Shown here: positions 12,142 through 24,335 of the stretch, one piece after another
Layout of the letters: every line of letters begins with the position of its first letter
Numbering within the stretch: the stretch's first letter is position 1
Assembly (NCBI GenBank): GCA_030789695.1
Contig: CM061140.1
Coordinates: 168,168,319 to 168,232,318, forward strand
Length of the DNA stretch: 64,000 nucleotides
Direction: 5' to 3'
DNA from: Scilla litardierei
Taxonomy: Eukaryota; Streptophyta; Magnoliopsida; Asparagales; Asparagaceae
The notes under the pieces: model-generated
What the model was told of the DNA's origin: nothing
What the model saw: the letters and a program-made list of their open reading frames with translations, nothing else
Database searches by the model: none
Position numbers and translations under genes: made by a program

Positions 12142-12591
12142 ATGGTGTACCTGAAACTGAGACCCTACAGGCAGAGATCCTTGGCCCACAGGAGGAATGA
12201 GAAGTTAGTGCCGCGATATTATGGACCTTTCGAGGTCGAGGCGAGAGTGGGACTTGTAGCTTACAAGTTGATACTACCCCCAGGATCTGCTATTCACCCG
12301 GTATTTCATGTGTCACAGCTTCGCCAAGCTATCGGGGACCACACATCCTCACCCACTCTTTCGGAGACATTGACAGTTGACATGGAGGTGAGGCTGGAGC
12401 CAGAGGAGTTGAAAGGGGTCCGTAGAGGGAGCACGAGAGAGCGGGAGGTTCTCCTACAATGGAAGGGGTTATCGGAGCACGAGAGTACGTGGGAGTTCTT
12501 GGACGTGATGGCGCAGCAGTTTTCAGACTTCCACTTTGAGGACAAGGTGACTTTTTGGGGCGGGAGTAGTGATGGGCTTATTGTGTATTAG
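12142..12591 (+). pseudogene. Integrase C-terminus with chromodomain
   Basis: An open 149-residue segment starts with the GPY/F-like module (VPRYYGPFEVEARVG, IHPVFHVSQLR). It ends with a chromodomain (EVLLQWKGLSEHESTWEF, about residues 104-122). The chromodomain targets integration of chromoviruses to particular chromatin. This is the longest intact domain left in the element. The stop lies inside the start of the right LTR, which is common in this group. Confidence 0.88.
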
Positions 12592-12942
12592 AGGCGCAAC
12601 AAGCGGGGGCGCGCGCAAGGGGGGGAGCGGCCGGACCTTCCTAGGGGCGTTTTTGTTAAACTTAATCCCTATTTTCTAATTAATTATTTGGGAGAGGCAA
12701 ACTTGTAATTAGATGTAAGGGGTTTTATATTTAATCATAGGGTTAGCCGCCGGTTTTGGGGCATGCTTAATATTGATAAATTGTGAGATTTCTTCGAGTG
12801 TTCTTCGAGGGATTCTAGGAGAGTGCGGACGTCCTCGCTTATCGACATCTTGGGAGGGTGGTTGCCCCTAAAATTGTAGCCAAACCTATCTTTTTATCGC
12901 CGTTTGATTCAATATAAGTTCAGATTTGGGTAATTCCTATCA
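12570..12942 (+). repeat. 3' LTR of the chromovirus
   Basis: It begins TGATGGGCTTATTGTGTATTAG and ends GGTAATTCCTATCA. It is the 373-bp partner of 6852-7211 and is followed at 12943-12947 by the target duplication GATTG. Confidence 0.93.
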
Positions 12943-12947
12943 GATTG

Positions 12948-15585
12948 CTCACGCCCATCACGACACGATCTATGGCATGGCTCCTGTTTATCCCAATCGA
13001 GTCACGAAAAATTATGTTCAAATACTATAGGTCCACTACCACTAGTAGTCTAATATTAGGTTTTAAAAGCGCAGTCTTATGGTTCATCAGTTCAAACTCT
13101 TCTGTATTCTCTTCAATCTATTCCAATCCTTTACATTTGCGAGAACTTTGACCCAGGCTCCATTTTCAAATTGTTACAAACCTGAAATCCTTCTGACTGA
13201 CCGACTGTTCTTTGGTATCAATGTGTAATTTGATGTGATGATTTTTATCACATGCCAATACATTATCATATCTCTTAGCTTTAGTGTTTCCATTCATTTG
13301 CATGATAATCAATTGCAAACATCTGATTTTACCTTTATCGCGTCTATAAAGTTTTTTATGTCTATACTATATAATTTTATTTAATATTTTGTCATAATGA
13401 TTTAAACTTAGCACATATTTATATAACACGAACGGGTTGTCATGATACAAGAATGATGTGCTGAAGCAATAAGACATGTGGACCGGCGCAACCCCCAATG
13501 GATCGGTATATGAATCCATATTTCTAGACTTGCACGGGCTTCATGCTGTGCCTAAGCCTAGGTAATTTTGCGAGTCGTGATTAGACTTCATGCATCACAT
13601 GTGGAACTTATAAAAATAAACTATAATAAAAGAATCTAAAAGTAAAAATCCTAAATATGGTCCTAAAATTGCCAATCTTTTGAAGTTGGATCTCTTTGAC
13701 AGGGTTCAACAAATCCACATTGGAGAGCCAATAGATACGTCATGCATGACAGTTATATAAATCTAAAATAATAAAATATAATGAGAAAACTTAAATCAAA
13801 TGTAGACCGTTCCCTGCTGTCTGGCAGTGAGTGATTTGTCATTAACTGCGCACCACCATATTATCACTATTGTCGAAGTGGAAGCGATTATTATCGGTTC
13901 TCCAGAAAAGGCTATATGTTGAAGCAACAAGAAGAGGTTGATGCGGCATAAGCGGATGCAGGAGAATCTTCTAGAAACTGGATCAGAGCTGACCTGGTTA
14001 ATGGATAAATAAACCTGTTTAAACGGGTGCTTTAGTGGACTAGTGGGTGCTAAAGTACCTGCTTCAACTTCTAAATCCTATGGGTGCCTCCAAGGGTATA
14101 GTCATATCTGAATATGGACTGGTTGGTATTTACCCTAAACCATTATCCCAAACTCTACTTTTCAAGATTCATTCCATCACTTATTGCTTACATATATCTC
14201 AAGAAGTTCTCAACCAGGCCTTTCTTATGTTTAATCTTCATCAATTATTGTCATTCCTACCTTCCAGTTCACCCTTCCTATTATATCTAGTTCTTGGCTT
14301 TTTTTAGTTTTAATCATTTTGACTCGGTTCTTTCTTTAGTGCAACTTGTGCCTCTCTCCCTCTCATTCTTCTGGTGTAGAAATTCTTCTGTCCTTGCAAG
14401 CATGGTCTTTTCTCTGTCGTGTTTGCTCTTGTACTTGTTATCTAGTTTCTGTGCAGAGACTTGGGTTTGAAGTTTGAACTCATCATCTTTTCTTCCAAGT
14501 TTTGATTGAGAAGATTTATTTTTGTCAATTGTCCGGTTCCTATGCCACTGGTCACATTGATGAACTTCAAATTGACCTTTTTTAAATCTATTACTGATGT
14601 AATGATAATGTTTCTTCTTCATATCATGTCTTCTCTCACCAGTCACTTTAAAACATCTGCAATGTTCTGAAAAGGATTGTAGGCAATAGGCGTGGCATGC
14701 GAGGGATCTCAAGTAGGAGTGTAAACTGGCCAGATCCAGATGGGATCCGTTTAATATTTGAACCCAAACCGGGTAAGAAATTTTGATTCAGACTTGGGTC
14801 TAGATTGGAATCACTTCTTTCTTATCGGTTTCTGGTTGGATTCAGATTTTCTAGACTTCACCGCTACCATCTGAAACTTTTTTAATCAAGTGAGCTCAAT
14901 TTTATTAGTCAAAATGGACAAAATTCATTAATTTATTAGCAATATCACAAAGTTTTGATCCTTCGATTTATCGATCTAATTATAGTCCAATGTATCATAG
15001 TGAGTTTCATTGTATAAACTTCATTCTTGTTTTGGGTTTGTTATTGAGGTTTCAGGCTTCAGAAGGGTCATACTTGAATCCGACCTTGTAAGGTTTTCAG
15101 GTGTAATTAATGAATTTCTAAACAACCGGTTCAGCTGTTTGAATGCCATCCTATTCCGATGCTTTGTTAAAGGATGTTATTTTGATGCGTGCGCACTTTA
15201 TATCAATCTTTGGTGTGTGGTTTAGTTACTTTAGTCGTATTGAATGACATGATTAACAAAACTAGGTGATGAGGTTTTCAAAGTAAGGTGTGATATGTAT
15301 ATGGTAAATGAGACACTGCTGTAAGTAACATAAAAGTTGAATAATTAAAATAATAATGCTACTTTTAACATTTCCCAATGATGCTATATTTTAGGCTAAA
15401 TTATGAAATTACCATGTACTTTGGCATGTTTTTTTTCAAAAGACCATCCTTTGAAAACTAAAGTAGCTACTATATACTTTTCCATTCCAATCTCAGAAAG
15501 CTACCATGCTACGTTGGCAGAAAATAAAAAATGACCAAATTGCTTTTTAACTTTCAGTTTTCCTTCTCAGTTTCAAATAACTACC
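12948..15585. other. Gene-free AT-rich stretch
   Basis: I see no supported gene here. A minus-strand frame of 132 codons (14314-14712) is Lys-rich and unlike any family I know. A TAGGAGTGTAAACTGG motif near 14715 resembles a hAT-type terminus, but no partner end was found. Confidence 0.5.
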
Positions 15586-16160
15586 ATGGACTTTCTCTTT
15601 TGTCACTATTTATTTTTGTCACCATCTCTTTGTTTCCTCTATACTTTTTTCTTTTTAATTTTTGGTATCTTCTTTGTATTTAAGGCTGCACAATTTTTTT
15701 GGTTCTTTTTTACTATTTCTTTGTTTCATCTATTTCTTTTCTTTTCTTTTTATATTTATCTTTCCTTTAAACTTTCCTATTAGGTCTTTGCAATTTTTAT
15801 GTTATAGTTTTTTTTTCACCATTTCTTTTGTAACATTTCTATTTAAGTTGTTACATTTTTATGTTATAAAGTTTTTTTTTGCTATATCTTTTTTCTTTCT
15901 TTTGTTTTCTCCTTTTTTCTTTTTTATTTTTTTAAAAAAATTCTATTCAAGTTTTTGCAATTTTTCTTCTTTATGTTGTAATTTTTTCACTACCTTTTGA
16001 ACTTTTTATTTAAGACTACGGAATTTTTTTATGTTATAATTTTTTAACTATTTTCGTTTTAAACTTTCTATTGAAGACTTCATAATTTTTTCCTTTTTAT
16101 GTTGTAAATTTCTTTTAAACTATTTTTGCACTATTTTAAACTTTCTTCTTTTATATTTTT
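15586..16160 (+). repeat. T-rich, pyrimidine-biased low-complexity tract
   Basis: About 575 bases are dominated by T runs and CTTTT units (for example TTTTATGTTATAATTTTTT variants recurring about every 60-80 bases). Open frames across it are Phe/Leu-rich artefacts of composition. A transition to ordinary sequence follows near 16250. Confidence 0.8.
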
Positions 16161-16886
16161 CTTCTTTTTTAGAATTTTGTTTGCGTGTTCTTTATTTTTT
16201 AGTATTTCTCATAATTTTAAAAAACTCATTATTTCTCATTTCTTCCACCTAACAGAAACAAAAAAATCAGTCCTAATCATCCTCTACTTTCTCATGGCAG
16301 TGAGAATTGCTCTCCCTCACCCTCCCTGCCCCTCTCAGCCTACTGTTGACCAATACATAATTCCAACACTAATCTGCAGGCTAAGAAAAGAAAACAAAAG
16401 TCTTTAAAAAAATCCAAACTGTATCATTGTCATCACTCTCTATTCTTCCTCCAATATTGCCCAAGAGCTTCATCTCTTGCTACTGCTACCTCTGCAACTT
16501 GAGCTTCACCGCCATCCAATCCTGCCACAACTTCATTGACAGGCCCAAACCATTGTCTGTACTTGATTGTAGTGCCTTCCCCCTACAACTGATCATATGT
16601 GCCGTCTCCTTCGTCGACAAATCGCTCGCCCTTGACCTCGATGTAGGGATGTAACTCTTTATTTTGGGTGATTTTGGGGTTGTTGACATATAGGATACAC
16701 GTAGTTTGGTTATTAACAGATCACGCGCTTGGCATATTGTGATTTAAGTAACACTGTAACAGTGTTATGATGGAGGATAGTTTTTTGAAAAGTGAGGGAA
16801 AGTATAAGGCAGTTCACTCTATTTTTCAATGAATGTGATAGTTTTTTTGTGAGCTGGCCAAAGCATATGGTAGTTTTCATAAATTT

Positions 16887-16986
16887 AGTCTATTTTACAA
16901 AATCAGACTACGCCTTACCAAGTGCTAATGTCATATTTAGTCTATTTTACAAAGTCATACTTTGCTTTACCAAGTGATAATGTCAT
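16887..16986 (+). repeat. 52-bp tandem duplication
   Basis: AGTCTATTTTACAAAATCAG and AGTCTATTTTACAAAGTCAT begin two units 52 bases apart. Both contain a CTTACCAAGTG(C/A)TAATGTCAT-type end. There is no gene context. Confidence 0.75.
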
Positions 16987-17265
16987 GTTGGATGTGCTAT
17001 ACTTCACAAGAAAAATACTGTTCTATAATTCAAAAATCCTATGAATAATAAAAGAATGTATACTTGAGTTACATATAATATAATCAGCACAACAATGCAA
17101 TATCAATTGGAGAAGCTATATCATGCAAGTTAAAAATGTTACTTAGACTTAACAGTGATATGATCGCATAATGTATGTTCTTTATTTGAAGTGTAATAGC
17201 ATTGTCCAATTAATGGGCGGATATTTCCCAGTTCTGAAACCATTGAAACTGTATTTCAGGTTAGT

Positions 17266-17607
17266 CTTGGTTACTTTCGGGAGGATTTGGAACCAAATCC
17301 ATCCTATTCAAATCAATGAATAATGTTTTGGCCAAAACCACAATGTTTTGGGTGTTCGGTACCGGTTTCCGAAGGGACCAGTACGAAATGATACCGAAAC
17401 TTAGTTTCAGCTGATAACAGTGAAAAAAAACACAGAATTCTTGGCTACTTTCGGGAGGATTTGGAACCAAATCCATCATATTCAAATCAATGAATAATGT
17501 TATGGCCAAAACCACAATGTTTTGGGTGTTCGGTACCGGTTTCCGAAGAGACCAGTACGAAATGATTCCGAAACTTAGTTTCAGCTGATAACAGTGAAAA
17601 AACACAG
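17266..17607. repeat. 174-bp tandem duplication
   Basis: Two nearly identical units begin CTTGGTTACTTTCGGGAGGA (17266) and CTTGGCTACTTTCGGGAGGA (17440). Both carry GTGTTCGGTACCGGTTTCCG and end in a GCTGATAACAGTGAAAAAA-type segment. A frame on the minus strand reads through both, which only reflects the duplication. A T/TTTTG homopolymer-like tract follows at about 17758-17811. Confidence 0.9.
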
Positions 17608-18460
17608 GAAAATTTACAATATCAAGTATATGAATTTTTAAACCCCAATCTACAAACGCCCTAAGAATTTATCTAAGAGATATGTCAAAGAACAAAAAAC
17701 TGAAAAACTGAAAATTATGTAGGAACCCCAAAAAAGTATAAGAAATAATGATGAAGATTGTTTTTTTTTGTTTTTTTGTTTTTTGTTTTGTTTTGTTTTG
17801 TTTTTTTTGGGGTTGGGCTTGTCGGTCTTTGCCTGAATCCTTTCTCTTGCTTGCTCTCTGATTATGCGTTTGGGGGCGATGATGAAGGGAATTGGGAAAT
17901 GAGTTATTGATTTTTGGTTAAAAGAATCGGATCTAATCTGATTTGTATTTGAGCTAGCCCGATGGACATTACCCATAGTGAAACCCAGGTTGGTAAGAGG
18001 GTGGATCCATTTGAATCTTAAAGTTATCATTTACACTTAGACCCTCAATGCTTTTACTTTTGCTTAAATATCTTGGTAAACCCGGTTATTATGAATACAC
18101 ACACACATATACATAAAGGTGAAATCCAAAACTTACTAATGAAATGACCAAAATCCACCGAAGCAATTTTTTATCTTTATTTGTTAAAGAATCAAAACCG
18201 AAATTGTACTTTGAGTTATCGAACCTACGGAAACTGTAACGTGAGTTCTTGAACCTTGATTCGAATTCAATGATGCGTCATTTAAATGGAAAATATACTA
18301 CATATTAGTCAATTAATGTCATGTGTAGGGTCTAAATACCAAAATTCAAGTGATCTCATGTTTGTTGCCGGTGCATAGACAGTAAAAATGGACAATCAAA
18401 AATACAATGTATGATGTTTAGGGGTAGTAAATTCTTGATCCAGACAATTGATTATAAGTT

Positions 18461-18898
18461 GAGAATAATGTGTATCATATGATATATGATGCTAAGCCTC
18501 ATATATGCCTCCAAAACTCCACCCTCCGCTATTTTTATGCTGGATCGGAACCGTTCATTTTGATCTACGTATTCTATAACCTCAAAACATTAAATATTGG
18601 GGAACCCTTGGGGTTTTGCACGTTCATCGGAGAACCCTTGGGGTTTTGCACGTTCATCCACCCATCACAAATTTTATGGTTTTGCATGACTATGAATAGA
18701 ACGTTTGTGACTGGTGGATGAACGGGTAAAACCCCTTAGGTTCACCCGATATTCGGTGTTTTGGGGTTTTAGAATATGAAGATCAAAATGAACAGATGCG
18801 TCCTCCAAAAAATAGCAATCCTCAAAAAAAAGTAGAGATGGTAATTTTGGAGGCCGCATATACTTAGGTTCATATGCCATATGATACCCATTATTCTC
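18461..18898. mobile_element. Mutator-type MITE, family M1 copy 2
   Basis: This 438-bp relative of 1706-2106 has ends GAGAATAATGTGTATCATAT and GCCATATGATACCCATTATT followed by CTC. The flanking 9-mers are TTATAAGTT (18452-18460) and TTATACGTT (18899-18907), matching at 8 of 9. It carries an internal ~31-bp tandem duplication (GAACCCTTGGGGTTTTGCAC units at about 18601 and 18632). It has no coding capacity. Confidence 0.85.
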
Positions 18899-19828
18899 TT
18901 ATACGTTAAGCATCTTGAAACCCTTACATACCAACTTTTGTTAGGTTTCAAAACTTCTACACCATTAAACTAGACAACCGGCTATTTCCTAATGCCAATT
19001 TTTGCCTACTTGGTGGGTGTTTTCCTTTCATTTTTTCCTTTTTTTGTTTGTTGGGGGCGGGTGATGCAGGATGCCTTGAAACCACTGGACCAACTTGAAG
19101 GGAGCTTATGTTTAATTTGTAATTCTTATCATTGGATTTTAACGGGAATGATTTGTTCAACTCCATCCAGAAAGAGCCAAATTTATCTCCTTATGTGTTC
19201 TACCAAACAGTACAGATTAATTTTATTCGAGAGAGCAGGCAGCTACATTTTAGCCACACTCGCTACAGGTAAAACAGAACAGTGGCGGAGACTTACAGTT
19301 ACAAAGCCTTTATTTGTTCATGAATATAATGGAAAGATCCAACACTGTAGTATATTCTGTGGTTAATCCTCTCTCATGTGGATGACATTAGTTTCTTTAG
19401 GATGAGATTCCAATAGTTGTATTTCACCGAACAATTTGACTCTTAGCTAAATTTGCATCTTACTGAATTCTGTATGCCCCATAGTTAGCTAAAAGTGGGT
19501 AGCAGAACTAGTTAAGTGTCTCCATTATAGATGTTATGACCTTATTGGATCAACATTTCTTTCGGCGTGTTCTGGATCCAAAGGTTAGTTGCCCGATTCT
19601 GAAACTTATTATATGTGAATGTACAGCTGGCTTAAGTGGCAGATGGTCTATTTTACTGATAAGCTATTTGAAGGTATTAAACCGATAATTCTTGTTTAAA
19701 GGATTGTTATCTACTTTTCATGAAGGATCTTTTACACATTAAGTTTTATAACTATTTTACATGGGTTGCAAGGCTGTTATTGCACACATGTAAAAGTGCC
19801 GGTGACATTTTCATTTTCTAACATTGGA

Positions 19829-22433
19829 ATGAATGCAGCTAATGGCAGTAGGATTCTAAATGCACAGGAAGTCGGACACATTCCTAGCCTGCAGGAGCAA
19901 TTTGAAGAAAATGGTATGCTAGTCCTTGATTGGTTACACATATTCTGAATAATTTAATCTTAACTTCTGTTAAGAAAATTTGTTTTTGTGTCTTTTTTAT
20001 CCACAGACTTCCATGAACACGCACATGCATGCACGTACACACAGAAAATCATTCCTTCATCCGCCGGTGTTTCTATCAATTGCATGATTCTTTAAATTTT
20101 CTGCTTCATGTTGCTTTCATGATCGATGCAAATCTTATTTCAATCCAAAACCTTAGCTTCATTCTCCATCCAGAGCTCAATTGGTTCAATCCAAAACCTT
20201 AGCTTCATTCTCCATCCAGAGCTCAATTGGTACAACATTCCATGGTGCCTGCATATTCATATATTCTTCTTTTCTTCAACAGACATTCATATATGTTGCA
20301 CCCCCAGATTGACATGTTTTGTTTCTACTTCTGTACCTTGCATTTGTAGAAAGAAAAGCCCGAGTTAACGCTGCATGGGAGAAAATGAATAGTGGTCTAC
20401 CTGTTAAGATGCCCAACACTCTTGTGAATGGTCCTAGTTCAGCTCGAAATAAACCAACACAAAAGGGAATTCCTGTAAGCATTCTTTCTTGGATGCACAT
20501 TAATGGATATTGGATCTCTTTGTGAAGTGGTTAGACCCCAAATTATTTTTCATGTTCTATTATCCTTGTTATTTAGGACTGGATGGTGACTCTTGGCCTT
20601 GCACCGAAGAAGGCATCAGCTAATCAGGATGCTCCTGGGAAAAAACCAGCCAGTGCGCAAAATGGTACAAGTGAGGAATCTAAAAGGCTAGCTGCAGCTG
20701 CTCTGTCAGCTGTTAGAGATGCTACATCTGCAGCTGCAGCAGCCGCTGCTGCGGGAAGAGGGAAAATTGAAGTAAGCATAAGTTTACTTGGCATGTTGAA
20801 CGTTCTTTTCCCTTCCACATCATTAGTCCTCTTACTATGAATTTGTTGGCAAGTACATGATGACTGGAAATAGAAATCATTATTAGCACTGCACTTCTAT
20901 CCTAGTCTTCTGCTGCGGTTGCTGTTAGCTTCTTAGTTGTCTCTCTTTGGCTGCTTCGTTCAACTTTTGTAGACTAATATCTGTCATTCATGACATTCAA
21001 ACTGAACGCTGTAAATTCGTGGGCTTATGTGTGTGTAAAGGAAAACTTATTTGTTTTGAGAATTCGGTTTCGGTTTTGGATCAAAATTTTTGCCATGTTC
21101 TGTTAGTTTTGCAGAGTGAGTTTGGAGTTTTGGTTTTGGTTCTGGTGTGTAAAAATATATAGTCTAAATGACTCCATAACCAATAACCACCAGACTTATC
21201 ACCATCTCTAGTTTTTTGCATATATAATGCCTAAAAGTGTATAGGATAACATGTACACTAATTGGAGTTAAAAAGTGCTTAACTTCTAAGACTTGATCAG
21301 GATTCAGGTTAACCAAAATTTTAACCCAAACTAATGTGAAAGTCATCAATTCAAAGTTACATTGAGATGATAATCAAAGTTAAATGAAAAGCATATTAAG
21401 TTAGAATTAAGATTTATGGATTTCATAGTAATAGAAATCGGAGGAAGATGAATTACCAATAACTAAAGACCTGATATTTTTCATCTCTCCTTATTTTTGA
21501 ACTTTTCTCAAGGTTTCGGCATGTTTAATCCTAAACTTACCTAAACTGGCTGAAACCAAATATGTTTTGTCTGATGCTTAGTGAAACTGTAACTATATAT
21601 CAGTTTCAGACCGAAGTCTACGACAGTGTGATGAAACCAGTGAAACCAAGAGGAAATCGGCGAAATCATATTCCTTTGTTCATCCAACTCTTTTCCTTCA
21701 GAGTTTCAAATTCATGTTAACAACTGTATTTTCAAATATCTCATGCCTTGCTAGTGAAGCAGTGCAGAATTGGGTGTAATTGATGGCATTATGTTGGGGT
21801 ACCATGCGAAGTGCGATGGATTCAATAGTTGGTTGGGTTAAATCATCTAATTCCACCAACCATAAGGTTCCATTAGATACCAAGCCATTGAAGCCATTGG
21901 GAGACTTAATTTTATTTTATACGTCTAGTGCTAACTCCACATACCCATTCAATAGAAGTTATGGTCCTCATTTTTTACCCCCTCTAGCCACAAATTCCAA
22001 CTTTGAATATTCTTTTTTATACTACTGTTGAATCTCAGCCATTTGTCTTGCCTTACAGATAACTGAGGTTCGGGACTTTGCCGGTGAGGAGATAGAGACG
22101 AAAAGGCTGGTTGATGTGAACTCCAAAGAGGCAGCAGAGAAGGCAAAGGTACAAGGAGCCCCCCCCTTGGCCCTCGACAACATCCTAGAACACATAAAGA
22201 AAAGGCCAAAGTTCAGCGTACTTGACAAGACCAAGAAAGACTGGGGTGAGTTCAAGGAGGAGAACAAGGGGCTTGAAGATGAGCTGGACGCCTATAAGAA
22301 GAGCTCAAACCAATACCTGGACAAGGTCTCCTTCTTGCAGAGGACCGATGTGCGGGAGTTCGAACGGGAGCGTGATGCCCGCCTTGCCTCGCAGGCAAAG
22401 CGGAGGACGGACATGCGTGAGGATGACTTGTAG
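19829..22433 (+). CDS. SWC5: SWC5 / BCNT (craniofacial development protein 1-like), SWR1 complex subunit
   Basis: Four exons join cleanly: 19829-19913, 20350-20474, 20577-20771 and 22059-22433, all GT-AG with matching phases, giving 259 residues. The C-terminal 80 residues (about 178-258) form the BCNT-C domain, with DKTKKDWGEFKEENKGLEDE, YLDKVSFLQRTD and FERERDARL. Ahead of it are a WM..LGLAPKK motif (residues 72-82) and an Ala-rich helix (residues 105-130). SWC5 belongs to the SWR1 remodeller that exchanges H2A for H2A.Z in nucleosomes. The domain and length fit plant homologues. The first ATG is my choice: it lies in a short exon with acidic residues before ERKARVNAAWEKMN. An in-frame ATG at 19766 is an alternative, and an upstream non-coding exon is possible. 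Intron 3 is 1.29 kb and contains no recognised element. Confidence 0.9.
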
Positions 22434-22951
22434 CGATGAAAAATAAATCTTCCGCTGCAAATTGCTATTTATTTTTCGCTTTTTTCGCACGCTAATTGAT
22501 GTATGTGGAAAGCCGATTGCTTTAGCAGAGTTTGCATGTGGGATTCTGCTTATCATCATCATATGGGAGAGGGATTGGTGTATGCTGACATTACATGAAA
22601 CAGTTTACCTAAATTCTTCAAGATCCTGAAGGGAGATCTTTTCCTATATATTTTGTTATTCCGATGTGCATGCATATTTATGAATTCTTAGTTTGAAAGC
22701 AATTTGTCTGGATCGTTGAATGATGTTTTCATGCATAATTGCCTGGCATTCACATTTAACGTCTCTTCAGCTTTCCAGTCGGTTTATCTTTGAGAAAACA
22801 AAGAATTGCGATTCATTCACTTGATCGTACTTTTCATAATATTCTTATCGGTAGACTTATCGCAATGAATTGGTGTTAGATATCTGAATTCATTGGTCGA
22901 GGCATGAAGATGTCTATGGTGTCGATGACGATGAAGGCCATAATGTTCTCA
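22434..22951 (+). other. 3' untranslated and downstream region of SWC5
   Basis: This is AT-rich sequence after the TAG stop. AATAAA-like signals appear early (AAAATAAATC at about 22439). No other gene is seen before the MITE at 22952. Confidence 0.5.
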
Positions 22952-23529
22952 GAGCAACTCCAACCCAAATCTCTAAAAACCCTCCTTCAAAATGGAATAT
23001 CTCTAAAAGATGTCATTTTGGAGGATGGGCAATTCCAACCCACCATCTTCAAATCCTATTTTCTCTTTGTTTAATCTTTACTAATGAAAGATATTTATCA
23101 TTAAAATGAGTTAATCTAATACATTATTTCTGCATGAAAGAAAATTATAAATAATATTATTCTTCAATGTTAATTTTTTAATTTTTAAGTATTTAGTATT
23201 TCTTGTTATATTGTAAATATTTTAAATTTGCTCGAAAAATATCCAATATTGGTCTCATGTTGTAGGTATAATTAAGATGTTTCCGATGGTACTAAAATTA
23301 TTAAATTTGGTCATGTGATTTGTAAAATACATTGGTAATAAATAATCATAAGATTTTAATTAAGGTCTAAGTTGTCATTAATAAGTTTAGAGATTTGAAG
23401 GGGTGAATAGTGCCCCTCCAAATATGAAGATGCACTATTGCAAATCTCTATCTCTATCTTCATTTTGGAGATGGGTTGGAGCAACTCCAATCTCCATTTT
23501 GGAGTTATAGAGATGGGTTGGAGTTGCTC
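22952..23529. mobile_element. MITE with GAGCAACTCCAACCCA inverted ends
   Basis: The left end GAGCAACTCCAACCCA and right end TGGGTTGGAGTTGCTC are perfect inverted repeats bounding 578 bp of AT-rich non-coding sequence. TCA occurs directly outside both ends (22949-22951 and 23530-23532), a likely 3-bp target duplication. A 3-bp duplication would fit a PIF/Harbinger or CACTA-type mover. The sub-terminal region repeats the same words (GGTTGGAGCAACTCCAATCT near 23475). Confidence 0.8.
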
Positions 23530-24335
23530 TCAATCAGGGCTGAAGGAGATAGGATAATAGGAAAAACTAGCAATATTAATGCTCTAACTCTTCTTGATCA
23601 AAATTGATGATGAGGATCAAGCCATTATGTTACTCTCTCATCTTTTTAACCCAATTAGAAGGCCAAAATTAATAATTTAGCATCAATCTCAGGCGTAAAA
23701 TTTAGCTTGTGTAAACGGGAGGGACGCAACAAGATCGTCCTAAATAGAGGGGGAGAAAAAGTTGGAAGTCAGATGACAAAAAAAATACGAAAACGCATCC
23801 ATGGATTTGTTGTATCCTAATCCATCAAATACAACTTTGAAAGTAAAAAATGTTGAAAAATATGATACAAAACATCAAAAATATATCGAAATTAATTTAG
23901 CATTTATGAGGATGTTTTGGAGCCCGAAACAATGATTCTCTGAGGCCCAGAAGTCGATTTTTCATCGGCCCAATTTCATGAATAGTGTGGCCAACGTACA
24001 GCAGCCCACTGGCCGTTGCATGTGCGAGACCAGAAAGTGTGGTGGGGGAAGATGGAGGTCGGAGGAGGGGGCGAAAGAGGAGGCGGGGGAAGCGGGGGAA
24101 GAGGGAGAGAGGGGCTGGGGAGGTTGGAGGATGGGGAGTGGGGCTGGAGAGCACGTGAGTATTTTCAGTGGCAAACTTGTAAATAAGTAATATGTGTGCG
24201 GAGTAACGGCAAACTTGTAATAAGTGGTATGTGCGCAGAGTAAAACCATGGGTGCGCAAATCAATTCTCCTCTGAAAACCCCCAATAAATAAAGTCCCGG
24301 CATCATCTCGCCCAACGGAGCCCAGCTCCCCTACC
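23530..24335. other. Intergenic region upstream of the PPR gene
   Basis: No gene was found. It holds a two-copy direct repeat at about 24170-24242 (GGCAAACTTGTAA(A)TAAGT followed by TATGTG(T/C)GC units) and a purine-rich stretch at 24030-24145. Minus-strand frames crossing into the PPR gene are composition artefacts. Confidence 0.5.

Larger units (their letters stand above)
6852..12942 (+). mobile_element. Ty3/gypsy chromovirus (Tekay/Del-like), full length, degenerate
   Basis: The element is 6091 bp with two LTRs (360 and 373 bp), a perfect 5-bp duplication GATTG, an initiator-Met-type primer site and a purine tract (GGGGCGGGAG, about 12557-12566) before the right LTR. The order is gag, protease, reverse transcriptase, RNase H, integrase, chromodomain, which is the gypsy order with the C-terminal chromodomain of chromoviruses. 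Several frameshifts and stops break the polyprotein, so it cannot be autonomous. The left LTR begins TT rather than the usual TG. Clade assignment is from general resemblance of the RT and chromodomain. Confidence 0.95.

Noticed and set aside
14314..14712. 132-codon Lys-rich minus-strand frame
   Set aside because: No recognised domain, no splice or promoter support, surrounded by AT-rich intergenic DNA. It could be chance or a transposon remnant.
18992..19366. 124-codon frame proposed as an upstream exon of SWC5
   Set aside because: It lacks acidic or BCNT-type sequence, and the four-exon model beginning at 19829 already gives a normal-length protein.
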